Source: Plotosus lineatus
Lineage: Eukaryota; Chordata; Actinopteri; Siluriformes; Plotosidae
Reading direction: 5' to 3'
Assembly (NCBI GenBank): GCA_024760905.1
Contig: CM045729.1
Location: 84,497,550-84,561,549 of the forward strand
DNA: 64,000 nucleotides
A program made the translations under genes and the position numbers. Shown in pieces: positions 10,567 to 21,510 of this stretch (its first letter is position 1; each line of letters begins with the position of its first letter). The notes under the pieces were generated by a model. It ran no database searches. It saw nothing but the letters and a program-made list of their open reading frames with translations, and was not told the origin of the DNA.

Positions 10567-11230
10567 TACAGTGGTACTTCAGTCTTTGAACACTTTAGAG
10601 GTTGAACAAATCAGAATAGTCCAGGAAGTGGGAAAAAAATCCCAGAAGTCGAACTTGGCAAATGTGCGAGAAAAAACTAGACCAAGAGTCAGGAAAAGTT
10701 GCGCGACTTCCGGAAATTGGTCTCTTTTGACTCTACTCAACCATTGTGTGCATGTGGATGTGCTTGCTCCTCTTCTACAAAGTACAGTATACCGTGTTTT
10801 TTTGTTTGTTTTATTTTGTTTGTTTGTTTACTCGATTAGATTAGCTAAAAACATGTCCCAAAGAAAACTACTGAGAAAAGGTCAGTTGTTCGGAAAACTT
10901 GACTTTAAGAAAGAGCTGATAGTTAAACACGAATCAGGTGTTCGCCTGATCTTGCTAAGAAATATGGCATGGCTAAATCAATGATATGCACAATCCTGAA
11001 GAACGAAGAGAGTGTTAAAGCCAGTGATGTGGGAAAGGCTCGACGGTTATCAGCAGACAACGATCGCATGTGCTGGAGGAGGTGGAACAATTACTGCTCA
11101 TATACATAAACGAGCAGCAGTTAGCAGGAGATAGCATTAGCGAGGATGTGATCTGCTGCAAAGCATGTGGAATCTATGATGGTTTGGTGATAAAAGACCC
11201 TGTATTGAAACATTTGCCATGCCATTCCAG
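10567..11230 (+). mobile_element. Tigger/pogo-type transposon relic
   Basis: The left end is TA then CAGTGGTACTTCAGTCTTTG, a typical Tigger terminus. A broken transposase N-terminus begins at 10852 (MSQRKLLRKGQLFGKLDFKK). A frame break follows, then the helix-turn-helix-like KKYGMAKSMICTILKNEES, and near 11079 the second DNA-binding part EQLLLIYINEQQLAGDSISE. The catalytic domain and the right end are absent. The missing part ends near a SINE tail fragment and a (TA)n tract. Confidence 0.8.
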
Positions 11231-11331
11231 TGTTTTGTTTGGGGGTACCCTACTTTGAGTACAAAAAAAAAAAACCCATAAGGCTGCAAATTACAACTTG
11301 TCAACTAACATTGATTGCGGAAACACGTGCC

Positions 11332-11356
11332 ATAGTTTTTTACGTCGGATGCCCTT

Positions 11357-11360
<4 letters not shown>
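11332..11360 (-). mobile_element. SINE-A tail fragment beside (TA)n
   Basis: Only the RTE-derived phrase tttacgtcggatgcccttcc remains, ending exactly where the (TA)n tract begins. Confidence 0.65.

Positions 11361-11431
<71 letters not shown>
11361..11431. repeat. (TA)n microsatellite
   Basis: Seventy bp of TA followed by a T-run. Confidence 0.95.
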
Positions 11432-11436
<5 letters not shown>

Positions 11437-11454
11437 TTTTTTTTTTTTTTCCAT

Positions 11455-11859
11455 ACTGAAACGTGGTTACACCGGGTATTCCTCAGTCATTCCGTGTTGA
11501 CTGTAAACGTTCTGCTTTCATTCCACGTGTTTCCGCAATCATTCCGAATGACCAGTATATAATAATGGAGTAGTGTCCTGAATTATCCGAATATCTTCCT
11601 TTGCAATCTGTGGCTATTCATACTTGTTCCGCAGTTAATCCGTGCACTTTTCCGTATTTATTCCTAAATTTTATCATAGTCTTTCCGTGTCCGTTCCGCA
11701 CATGCCATGAACGTTCCGAAAGTATTCCGAATGTACAATTTTACATAAGATTTTTTTACACTCATTTTCGGTATAAAAATGCCGAAGCTCTTCCATACAC
11801 TGCGTTCCGCACCTTTCCACCACTATCATTGCATTTCGTGCTCCAGTGAAATGGGGGTA
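11455..11859 (-). mobile_element. CGGAA element, copy A
   Basis: The plus strand is dense in TTCCG pentamers. It ends at tccagtgaaatgggggta, the inverse of the terminus seen at 12786 and 39847. Most of 11740-11859 is the inverse of the left end of copy C (atgcaatgattgtggcgg there, its mirror here). The far end runs into a T-run. No convincing protein is encoded, although spurious frames exist. Confidence 0.7.
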
Positions 11860-11862
11860 TAA

Positions 11863-12006
11863 CAGAAGATTTTGGTCTGCCAGAAGTGGAGAAACACATA
11901 CAGAATCATCCGGAATGACACGGAAGATGGGGGAATAGTTGCGGAACATTTGTGGATGACAACATTATTACTTCCGTAAGTCTGCTGCCCTCCAGTGAAA
12001 TGGGGT
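11863..12006 (+). mobile_element. CGGAA element, copy B (right end only)
   Basis: CGGAA-oriented sequence (cagaagattttggtctgcc ... tccagtgaaatggggta) matching the right end of copy C (13717-13860). It directly abuts copy A in opposite orientation. It retains the stretch gatgacaacattattacttc, which is the unoccupied version of the transposon insertion site at 39886-42553. Confidence 0.75.
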
Positions 12007-12526
12007 ATTACTTATTTTGACATGCGAACAATAAAGTATTTAAGTTCTTTTGTGTCTCCTTCATTTTTCATTGTTTATCACTGATATATTGTGGGTTGTG
12101 TTATGAATGTTTGCTATTTCTTGCATGTGTAGTATTCTGGTGTATATACCCCTACATTATTAACCCACAGTAAGAAAGTGATGCTTCAGAGTAATAAAAC
12201 ATATCAGATCTTCTTGGAACTCTGGTGGATTGTCCTGCACACACCTCATCTACATCAGTAGAGCTGTTGTACATTTTTGATGATTTCTGGCAAGGGACAA
12301 GCAGACAAGACAAAGGCTACACAGAAATGCTCTGCCAATAGTTAAGCTCATGTGTATATAATTAGCATTTTACATGCTGGTTCTACTTGCCTGCTAAAAC
12401 CTAATGCAAAACATCTCATTTTTAAATTGTTGTGGAAAACGTCTGAATTAAACAAGGATTCTGTCCCACAGGGTGTCCCAAGAAAGGATCTGCTCCCAAT
12501 CTGAATACCTCAAGGGTGGCTCTCAT
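12007..12526. other. Unassigned region
   Basis: No gene or recognised repeat is seen between the CGGAA pair and the next SINE. Confidence 0.4.
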
Positions 12527-12785
12527 TCATTAATTCATTTTCTGTAACCGCTTAATACTAATTAAGGTCACAGAGAGGTTGGTGCCCATCCCAGCTGACT
12601 CCGGGCAATTGCAGAGTACACCCTGGATGGTTTGCCAGGCCATTGCAGGGTAGAAACATGCTGACGGCTAAGCAGTTACTCTTGTTGAAAGTCAGCAATG
12701 GATCTTTTGCACTCACACCATAGACAGTGAGAGACATGGCTGGCCTTTGATAACCCTGTTAGCTGCAGCTGTACCCCCAACCTTA
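12527..12785 (-). mobile_element. SINE-A type-II tail, tail and body half
   Basis: The tail (cattttctgtaaccgctta, then ccatcccagctgactccggg) and body (aaagtcagcaatggatcttt, agacagtgagagacatggct) are present. The SINE is interrupted at TTA (12783-12785) by CGGAA copy C, and its head continues at 13861. Confidence 0.85.
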
Positions 12786-13860
12786 TATCTCCATTTCACT
12801 GGAGCGTGGAATGCAATGATTGTGGCGGAAAAGCACAGAACACACTCTACAGGAGAGCTTCTACATTTTTACATGGAAAATGGGTCAAAAACCTATGGAA
12901 AATTGTACCCTCGAAACACCTTTGGAACATTCACGGAATGTGCGGAAGAGTCACGGAAAGACCGCGGTACAATGTCAGAATACATGCATATAAGCGCTCA
13001 GATTACCTTCGGAACCCGTGCAGATTGCAAAGGAAGACCTTCATATAATTCACGGAACGTTCATGGAAAGCACAGAACACTCGAGGAACAACTACGGCAC
13101 TACTCCATTTTAGAAGGAAGAGCTACGGAATGATTGCGGAACAAGCGTAATGAAGGCGAAAGGTTCACATTCAACATGGAATGACTGAGGAATGACTAAA
13201 GAATGACTGAGGAATGACTGAGGAATACTCGGCATAACCACATTTCAACAAGGAAAAATCAGCAAAGATCAAAGGATTTGCTCCTGATTCCGTGTATAAA
13301 TATTTGAAATCCACAAAGGAAGCTCATTCTCTCATTCATACTATATGTTTATAATGTATAATATGTTTATAATGTCCAATAAATTTAAAATTTAACATAT
13401 GTTTGTAATTTACCATATGTTTCTAATGTGAAATATAATGTATAATATGTTTATAATCTCCAATAAATTTAAATTTTAACACATGTTAATATGTTTAATA
13501 TCAATAATGCCAATATGTTACTTTTATTTGCACCTCAGTAAGAAGGAAGAATGTTTGCGGAACATTCACGGAAGACTTGCGGAATAAAAGGAACAATCAC
13601 AGAATGTTTTCGGAAAGGACAGAACGTTTGCAGAAGGACTGCGAAACGTGAGGGAACACTGTCGGAAAAAAATTTCTGTGAACGTGCTTTTGAACATGTT
13701 CAAAAGCCTGTTTGCAGAAGATTTTGGCCTGACGGAAGAGGAGGAATACCTTAGGAATTGTATGGAAGGACACGGAAGATGATGGAATGACTGAAGAACG
13801 TTGGAGGATGTCTACGGTTTTGCTTCCACAAGCCTGCCGCGCTCCAGTGAAATGGGGGTA
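12786..13860 (+). mobile_element. CGGAA element, copy C (both ends present)
   Basis: The left end is tatctccatttcactggagc. The right end is the inverse, gctccagtgaaatgggggta. It is flanked by TTA on both sides (12783-12785 and 13861-13863) inside a SINE. Between the ends CGGAA/GGAAT-type pentamers recur every 10-25 bp on the plus strand. An AT-rich block with 84-bp tandem units lies at 13260-13540. No transposase is present, so it is non-autonomous. A 3-bp TTA duplication would fit PIF/Harbinger, but that is inference from one insertion. Confidence 0.75.
13351..13505. repeat. 84-bp AT-rich tandem units
   Basis: The phrase ataatgtataatatgtttat begins at 13351 and again at 13435, each followed by ccaataaatttaaa. 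This gives two imperfect 84-bp units inside CGGAA copy C. Confidence 0.8.
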
Positions 13861-13925
13861 TTAGGATCAGTAATCCAGCACTTTTACCACCAGGCCACAA
13901 CTGCCAGGTGTGGCTCTGTGTCACT
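13861..13925 (-). mobile_element. SINE-A head half, split from 12527-12785
   Basis: The sequence ggatcagtaatccagcactt ... accaccaggccacaactgcc is the inverse of the SINE-A tRNA-like head. It continues the SINE cut by CGGAA copy C. Confidence 0.85.
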
Positions 13926-14974
13926 CAAGATCAGAAAGAAATATATATCTTTTTTTTTAAGTGTTACATGCTCTAATCGATTCTCAAACTGATTACTTTC
14001 CACCTCTTTCTAATCACACATGCACAATTCAGAACCTATACAGCATTTATTAGAGAAACTGTTCTTAGAGATCTATCTTTCTGCAGTTTTTATTTTTAAC
14101 AAAAATCCACTACAACTTTTTCAGCTGATGAAGAACTTTTAAAGGCAATAATTAAAAAAAAAATAAAAAATTATTACACAATCAGGTGGGCATAATTACA
14201 GCTGGAGCCAAAGTCATCAGAGATGTATGGTAGTTCTGTTCAAACAAGTCTTGTGATCACTGCTGTACAGTATAACTACTGTACAGTCACAGTCAGGTTG
14301 TGAAGCAAAAGCATAAACTCTCATAGTCTGAATTGCTTTGACATTTGCCTGTTTTATCCGCTTTAAATTGTGTTTAAGTCTTCCAAACCATTCACTTACA
14401 TTTCTGAAATGGCATCAGCCTCCTTGTCCTGTCTGATCCTGAAACTATCAAGCATATTCAAGGCCAATGTTTTGTCTGACGTCAATACAATATATAAATA
14501 ATGGTATAAAAATGAATGTAAAATACATAAAGATTAAAAAGGGACCATAATGACACAACCATTCAAATTGAATGGTTTCTGGCAGCAATATTCTAATGAA
14601 CACCACGCGTATACAATCCTTTGCAGTCGTTCACATCATCACTCACTCATATGTCATTCAAACCGAAGATACACAGGAGACCTTTGTTCACAACCCAAAC
14701 AGAAACAATGTGACATGCAGGAGACATGCAGGAGACACACTCTACACAGATAAAATAAATATGCAATACTTTTCATTACGTGAGAACGAAAAACGGTCTC
14801 TCCATAAAACAACATGTTTTTCTTCATTTACCATGTACCGTAAAATCTCATCCTTTCAGCCAAGTTATTGTGATTAACATAAATTTATTCTAATTAAGTG
14901 TAAGTAACATGTTGGAGCACTATTAGGCAGAAAGAGGAAATCTAGAGATAAACCATCAATGTTATGATTTATTT
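13926..14974. other. Unassigned region
   Basis: About 1 kb with no recognised gene or repeat, only A/T runs at 14150-14170. Confidence 0.4.
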
Positions 14975-15690
14975 TGTCTCTGTGTCCTTCACAGGACTTT
15001 TTTTTTTTCTCTCTTGATTGGTGAACTTAGCTGATCAGTGTCGTCCTTCAAGCAAATTGGCTTATGCAAACCACTCTGTCCCTTTCGTCCTATTTTACAT
15101 TGCCTCTGATTAAAACAAATCACAGTGAATGACACACTGACCAAGGTAAATGAGAAGTTGCACACCCTCAGGACACATTTAGTGTGTTTGGTTTTACAGG
15201 AATTTCTTCACTGCATTAAAATCCGTTTAGAATTCAGCCAGTAAATGAAATGCTAAACTTTACATTTGAGCTACATTTTCCATTTTTCTCAGGCAGGTAA
15301 ACTCTGTGACAGGTCGGTGTGGATATTTCTTTTATATCATCCATAAACAAAAGTTCAACAACAATAGCAAAAAAACAACATCCACAAATTAACAAAAAAA
15401 AAAAAAAAAGATCACACTCACTGCAGCCATGACGAGATGATAGGAGACTCTTATCAGCTTTAGAGGACAGGTCACCAGCTCTGACCACAGGCCACATTCT
15501 GTAGATCCAAGATGCAAAAAAGGCCCAACAGTGTACAAGGTGAGGAGTGTAAAAGGTGAAGAAAGACATGATGACAAGATATTTCTAACAAATCCCACGT
15601 CGCCCTGACTGTGTGACTTTGGTGAAGGTCTCTGCATAGTTTACACACTCAAGGATATCCAGGTGTTCTACTCCACCCTTGGCAATTTAG
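14975..15690 (-). repeat. Dispersed repeat Rep1, copy 2
   Basis: It holds both blocks of the family: gtcctattttacattgcctc near 15088 and agctttagaggacaggtcac near 15458. An A-run sits between them at 15393-15409. On the minus strand a 70-80 codon frame (about 15637 to 15400) contains CLSSPFTLLTLY and GPFLHLGSTECGLWSEL, which recurs in copy 3. The frame may be incidental. Confidence 0.8.
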
Positions 15691-15699
15691 AAAGGGTGA

Positions 15700-16422
15700 A
15701 ATAGAACAAAAGTCAATTTCACTAAAGTGAATTTATATTATTTAATTATAAAGGTAATTTAACAACACTGAGATTAAATAATTGTTGCCAGTGATTAAGT
15801 TTAAAGATCCATTTTAAACAAATGGAGGATTACACAGAATATTAAAAAAATAATAATAAAAATAAAAATAAAAAATAACAGTACTTGAAAGTAGGGGCAG
15901 CACATAAGTAGTACTAAGTACTTCTATCTTTTGAGATAAAAGAAAATTTAATTCAATGTATTCATTTTGAACATCCACAGTAATGTCTGTGGATGAAGAA
16001 TATTTATGACTTTTTTAAAATTGAATTTCAAAACACCATTAGCAGTCAAAAAAACAGCCAAGTCTGTGATCTTAATAAAATGTGCCTGATGCTGTAGTCC
16101 CATGTACTCCATGTAGCAGCATCACTAGTGCCACTAGTTTTGAGTGCATATGGGCTAATATATTCTCATTAATTTTGCACAATAATTTCAGTGCAGTGCT
16201 AATGATTTCAAGAGGCAGAGGTGCGGTTTTGTTGAGTTGCAGGTTGGTGGGAGAAAACCGTGTGGGAAAATCTTGTAAGGTGTGTTACAGGCCTAGTATG
16301 AAAGAAATTGATTGTTTATTGCATATTATCTCATCTAAGGTATATGGGTCTGATCACGAAACTGGTGACACTGACCTTTAACATTTTCTGCAGATTTAGA
16401 AAAAATAAATAAATAAATAAAT

Positions 16423-16424
<2 letters not shown>
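15700..16424. other. Unassigned region
   Basis: AT-rich sequence with no recognised gene or mobile-element motif. Confidence 0.4.
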
Positions 16425-16502
<78 letters not shown>

Positions 16503-16505
16503 TTT
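16425..16505. repeat. (TA)n followed by poly-T
   Basis: A TA tract at 16425-16484, then about 21 T. Confidence 0.95.
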
Positions 16506-17295
16506 CCCCATATTTTAATGCGCGGCGGTCAATATGCATTAAAGCCTGGTAGATAATGGACAACATTCCTTATAGAAGCAGCATCATCAAATAATCAGTA
16601 TGACAACTCAAATTCAGTCTGTATTGTGGACAGAATGAATAGTCTTCTGATCAATAATAAAAGTTTTGGATCACAATTTTGTAAATAGTTACACTGTGCC
16701 AATTGATGGTGCTTGACACATTCCTTTTTTCTTTATTATCTATAGTTAATTAATTCCAATCGATCAGTGATTGGTGGGACATGGACAGAAAAGTTACGCA
16801 CTTTGTAATATGGATGGGGAAAATTACGTAGCTCATCAATCCAGTTTTAAGACTGGTGCTTATTTTCCAATTTTTCCACGCACATGGAAATGCCGTGGCT
16901 CACTGTGCACGCATCTGTGCTCCGATTCATGTGGTTATTGGACCTGTAGAGACCTTAGCAGAAGTTGAGCAGGACATTAAAATAATGAGGTCTCTCTTGT
17001 TACAAAATTGAGTGTGAAAAAGGTGTAAACTAGGGAGTGTTTGAAAAACTGTTTACTCAATGTACATTGATATGGCAACATCTCCCAGGCATGCACTAAA
17101 GATTTTGATGCAGTGAGTCACAAATAAACTTTGACATGGAAATATTTATTCAATTTTGAAGTTGGGTAGTGGGAAGATGTACCTGATGAGATCCATATTC
17201 AATATGCTATTAAGAAATTGTTAGTTCATAATCTGAGATTACACTGTTGTACCAAAGTCATGCTTAGGGTAATTTCACTCTGCTCTGGTAAACTT
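16506..17295. other. Unassigned region next to Gypsy remnants
   Basis: It may contain further retrotransposon debris, since it lies downstream (on the minus strand) of the Gypsy reverse transcriptase remnant. I could not identify RNase H or integrase motifs in it. Confidence 0.3.
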
Positions 17296-17299
17296 ATGA

Positions 17300-17960
17300 A
17301 TGAAATGGACTATAGGACATAAATTTTTGTTGGTTTTTTGGTGTTAGGACAGTATGGTTCCAACCCAGTGATATAGGCATCTGTCTCCTCCATGAAGCAA
17401 TGAGTGGTAAAATTTCCATTGGTTTGTATGTATTAGTTGGCGACAAAATTAATATGTTAGAGCTGCTTAAGTTTGCTTAAGGCTTAAGGTAGGTTGTGGC
17501 CAGAAGGTGATGACTTTCACTTTTTTCTGCTCCATGGTAACCTCCTTGGTTTCAGAAATGTAGCTCAGCAATGCTACTGGGGAGCCATATAATACCCATT
17601 TTCCTTGCTTTTGAATACAGTTGGTTCTAAAAGAGTATTTAGAGCACCTTTTTGGTATGTTGAACTTTAAGTGTCAGTAGAGATTAATGTCATCATGCTG
17701 CCAATGTAAGCTATCACACTTTTAATGAGTAAATCCCTGACCATGTCATTAATACGACATTAGGTGACCAAGGTGGTGCTTGAGAGGCCATGGAGCATTA
17801 CCACATATGTCCCTGTGAATGTCCCTAGTAGTGCTGAATGCAGTTATTCACTCATCCCTTGGTGCACATAGAAAAGGTTGTAGGTACATGTTTGTGAGGG
17901 TTTGTGAAGAACTTGGTTAGACAGAGTTCTCTAGGGTGGCAGGAACCAAAAGTAACAGAT
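17300..17960 (-). pseudogene. Ty3/Gypsy-type reverse transcriptase remnant
   Basis: Minus-strand translation across several frame breaks gives, in order, INDMVRDLLIKSVIAYIG (where the palm motif should follow), HTKKVL, NQLYSKARKMG, and KVKVITFWPQPT. These match the order of the Gypsy palm, the connection segment and the 'W-P-P-T' stretch that precedes RNase H. The catalytic aspartate pair is lost. It is a heavily mutated LTR-retrotransposon fragment with no LTR visible. Confidence 0.6.
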
Positions 17961-17969
17961 GTGTATAAG

Positions 17970-18234
17970 CTTTTGTTGAGACCCTGCTAATTAGTGAACG
18001 TCCTCCTTTTTTTTTCTCCATGAGCCCTGAAAGAAAAAGCTGCTAAAGCCGGACATAGAGAAGGACAGATGTAGCCCAGAAACAAGGCTTGTCTTGTCAA
18101 TGGCTCTTTTTTTCATGCTGGTTAAGTGAATATATATAGCAGATGCAAGATGACACTTTGAAACACATTATTTCACTAAATGAGGGTAATTGATAATGAA
18201 ACCAGCAAGCATCATGTGATGCACATCTTTTTCA

Positions 18235-18299
<65 letters not shown>

Positions 18300-18650
18300 G
18301 ACACCTTCCAGAATATAGCATACCTGCAGCATTCTAATGCAGAATACTTGCGAGAAAGAGATGACAGCTGTTCCTAAAAAGCCACTGGGATTTATTTTTC
18401 TCTGTTACCCATTGTAATTCCATAGTGAGGTACTTGGGACATAAGTAAACTCTGAATCATCTGATGGCTCATTTTTTTCTGACCAGGCTTTTCCAGCAAT
18501 ATTCACCAATTACAAATGCCAGGTCGTGAATCCAGCAGCCCATTCTAAAGCCCATTGCTTCTCTCCCATCAATGAAGTTTCCCTCTCAAAGACTTGGAAT
18601 GAATCTTGTTGGGACTTTACATTGGTCTGCATGGTGGTACTACTTTGTTT
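17970..18650. other. Unassigned region with (AAT)n
   Basis: Apart from the trinucleotide tract at 18236-18299 nothing is recognised. The part after 18480 may be decayed integrase leading into the next feature. Confidence 0.3.
18236..18299. repeat. (AAT)n microsatellite
   Basis: About 21 perfect AAT units. Confidence 0.95.
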
Positions 18651-18654
18651 TAAT

Positions 18655-19070
18655 CATCTGAGATTGCACTACACGAGCCCTGAAAACAGTGCCATTGCAC
18701 AGCATATCTGCACGTCTGCACGGCATGTTGCAATGGCTCTTCAGACAATCTCCTACATGGGGCTTCCATGTGAAATTCATACAGATCACGGCCGTACGTT
18801 TATGTCACACACTCCACAAAATTATTAGGGATTAAATCAATCCACAAGAACACGTACCAAGCACAGATAAATTGCTCGTTTAGCACTTTGACTGGATACT
18901 TAAAACTATGATTTATTGGCTCATTGTTGACTATGCACACAATTGGGATAAAGCAGCCCAGTGGTCTTGGTAACCAAACTTGAAAGGTTCATCCAGTTCT
19001 GCATAGTCTGTAGGATGGTCCTAAATGCAGTATTTAAATCTGATGCCTATCTGATTCCTTGCAATTAACA
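18655..19070 (+). pseudogene. Ty3/Gypsy-type integrase and reverse-transcriptase scraps
   Basis: The plus strand encodes ARHVAMALQTISYMGLPCEI followed by HTDHGRTFMS, which fits the integrase core around its second aspartate. KLLGIKSIHKNTYQAQIN follows, in the position of the Y-P-T-N-E stretch. At 18970-19065 PVVLVTKLERFIQFCIVCR and LNAVFKSDAYLIP match reverse-transcriptase fingers. Integrase lying before reverse transcriptase is not the normal order, so two fragments have probably been joined. Confidence 0.55.
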
Positions 19071-19189
19071 AAGTTTCAATCATTTAGGTGAATTCCTTTT
19101 AACAAACAGAAACTGGTCAATTCCCTTAACTATTGTGTCCTTTTCTGATACATTTGGGTTCAGCAACATTCTCACAACTCAGGCATGGT

Positions 19190-19935
19190 GATTTATTTTT
19201 TCTCTGTGTCCTTCAGAGGCCTATTTTTTTCTCTTTTCTAAAGAAGTCAGCTGTTTATGTGCCGTCCTTCAGGCAAATTATCTTAGGCAAACCACTCTGC
19301 ACCTTTCGTCCTACTTTACATTGCCTCTAATTAAACTATATTACAGTGAATGACACACTGACCGAGTTGAGTGAAAAAGTTTGTACACCCTCAGGACACA
19401 AGATTTAGTGTGTTTGGTTTTACAGGCACTCCTTTATTTAACTAAAATCTGTTTAGAATTTAGCCAAAAAAAAAGGTAAATTCTGAACCTGAGAACAGAG
19501 CTTTATTTTTCTTTTTCACTTAGACAGAGGGATGCAAAGGACTTTTTTTTTAAGATAATCTGAAAATTCCAAAAATTTCTAAAAATATATATGTATTGGC
19601 AAATTTAAAAAGAGAAGAAAACAAGAAAGAGCAAAGTCACTCACTACAGCAGTAAAGAGTTGATAGGAATCTCTCATCAGCTTTAGAGGACAGGTCACCT
19701 GAAGCTCTGACCACAGGCCACATTCTGTAGATCCAAGATGCAAAAAAGGGCCAACATTGGGGAAGGTGAGGAGTGTAAAAGGTGAAGAAAGACATAATGA
19801 CAAGTTACTTCTAACAAATACTGCATCACCCTCACTGTGTGACATTGGCGAAGGTCTCTGCATGGACCACACAAGAATATCCAGGTGCTACATTGCAACT
19901 CTTGGAAGTTTAGAAGGGTCAGATAGAACAAAATT
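19190..19935 (-). repeat. Dispersed repeat Rep1, copy 3
   Basis: The blocks gtcctactttacattgcctc (near 19308) and agctttagaggacaggtcac (near 19680) are in the same order and orientation as in copy 2. The minus-strand frame with SLCLSSPFTLLTF and GPFLHLGSTECGLWSEL is again open. A spacer piece (19575-19610) is also found alone at 31636-31706. Confidence 0.8.
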
Positions 19936-20066
19936 CAAACTCTTTCCACAGTGTGTACAATAATCTATAAATAGTTAACATATTGCATAAATTAGTCATA
20001 ACATGAAATTAATTATTAGTGTTTTTTGGTGCTACCTAACAACTTTGAGATTGTAAAGGAGAATTC

Positions 20067-20070
<4 letters not shown>

Positions 20071-20153
<83 letters not shown>
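20071..20153. repeat. (AT)n microsatellite
   Basis: Eighty-three bp of AT, ending where a truncated SINE-A begins. Confidence 0.95.
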
Positions 20154-20156
<3 letters not shown>

Positions 20157-20189
20157 ACGCTGATGACTTTAGATAGACAGATAGATAGG

Positions 20190-20234
<45 letters not shown>

Positions 20235-20445
20235 TTCTTCTTTGAGAGTGGCTGTTTTTCAACCGTGGGAGGAAACCAGCGTACCCAAAGGAAACTTATG
20301 CAACCATAGAAAGAAAGTGCAAACTCCAAACTTGATAACCTAGTTAGCTGCACTGGAGCACAGTGACAACCTGTTGAGAGTGGGGCTTGAACTCCTTACT
20401 TTGGGATCAGTGATCCAGTACCTTTACCATCAGTCCCCTACTGCC
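20154..20445 (-). mobile_element. SINE-A carrying an internal GATA microsatellite
   Basis: The sequence is the inverse of the copy at 26291-26715 through its middle: acacgctgatgactttagat, then (TAGA)n at 20171-20234, then gagtggctgtttttcaacc. The body here is altered, but the head (gtggggcttgaactccttac ... gggatcagtgatccag) is recognisable. The tail is replaced by the (AT)n tract. Confidence 0.75.
20171..20234. repeat. (TAGA)n microsatellite inside SINE
   Basis: About 15 units, at the same SINE position as the (TATC)n tract at 26500-26562 on the other strand. Confidence 0.95.
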
Positions 20446-20489
20446 CTCAGCAGGCCACCACTGCCCCCACCAGGCCACCATTGCTCAGC

Positions 20490-21165
20490 TTTAGTTCAGT
20501 TCAATTTAATTAAATTCAGTTTATCGCTCTTTTTAGAATTGACGCAGTTGCAAAGCAGCTTTACACAGTAAAAGTAGGACTTGACAAAGTACAAAAGAGT
20601 TATAAAATCCCTCATGAGTGTTACTCTCAGTGATGGTGGCAAGGAAAAACTTGCTCAGTTGATGTGAGGAAGAAACTTTGAGAGGAACCAGGCCCACAAG
20701 GGAAACAAAACCAAAAATAACAAAACATAACTAACCATAAAAATACATACCATATCAGACAAACTGCAACACACTCTAAAATGCAGTCCGGTTGGTTATA
20801 CCACAACTGTAAGTCCTAAATAAAATAATTGTGGGAAAGAGTTCATATCAGCAGCAGTGAAAAGTCATTTTCACAGTCAGTTAGTGCACATATAGTCCAT
20901 ATAGATCTTCATCAGCAGGAGTGAGGGCCTTCCATGATGAGAACTCAGCCAGCATCAGCACACCAGAACAACCACAGGACTCCGAAAGCAGAAGGATCAG
21001 GATCACTGGCATCCCATAAGCAATATGTGTGCCTCAGCAAACAGAGAGAATGTGACAGAGAGAGGGGGGGGTTGTTACGTATAATCATAATAGTGTTTGG
21101 ACATGTATTATTGCTGAGTGCAAGCAAGGACTCGGGCATGGCTCACTATGGCATTAGCTTCATTT
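20490..21165. repeat. Fish dispersed repeat Rep2 (gaggaaccag type), copy 1
   Basis: Shared phrases with 37355-37860 are gaggaaccaggc, accacaactg(c/t)aagtcctaaa, agcagtgaaaagtca and gcaagNaNggactc. The left edge (ttcagttcaatttaattaaa) is the inverse of the scrap at 43595-43662. I recall this family as abundant in fish genomes, but I cannot assign it to a transposon class from sequence alone. Confidence 0.6.
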
Positions 21166-21174
21166 GTTCTTACA

Positions 21175-21422
21175 CGCGGAGGTTAGGCCTATCTCAGCCG
21201 GCTCTAGACGATGGCAGGGTGCACGACGACTTGAAATAGCCAATATGTCTACTGTGTATGTCTTTGGACTGTGGGAGGAAACTGGAGTATCCAGAGGAAA
21301 CTCATGCAAGTATAGGAGAACATGTAAACTCCACACAGAAACACCCCCACCAAACCTTGAACTCAAATCTAGGACCAACTTGCTATGAGGGGAACATGCT
21401 GACCTCTCTGCCACTGTATAAC
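21175..21422 (-). mobile_element. tRNA-related SINE-B, decayed
   Basis: The sequence tctttggactgtgggaggaa ... actccacacagaaacacccc ... tgctgacctctctgccactg is the inverse of the fish SINE type whose head reads ggcggcacggtggcgcagtg. The same family is at 26762-27118, 44560-44740, 48395-48715 and 48893-49178. Confidence 0.7.
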
Positions 21423-21510
21423 TTTGCATGCTCCACATTTTCCTTGATTTGTGCCTTATAAAAATGAGAAATATGGAAATATGGAACAGCACCTAATATA
21501 TATATACTAG

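Noticed and set aside
12800..13250. CRISPR-like array because of recurring CGGAA
   Set aside because: The recurring unit is only 5-7 bp with irregular spacing, and the host is a vertebrate.
16771..16968. Possible small gene (65 codons, plus strand)
   Set aside because: No family features and no splice or conservation evidence; it lies among decayed Gypsy sequence.
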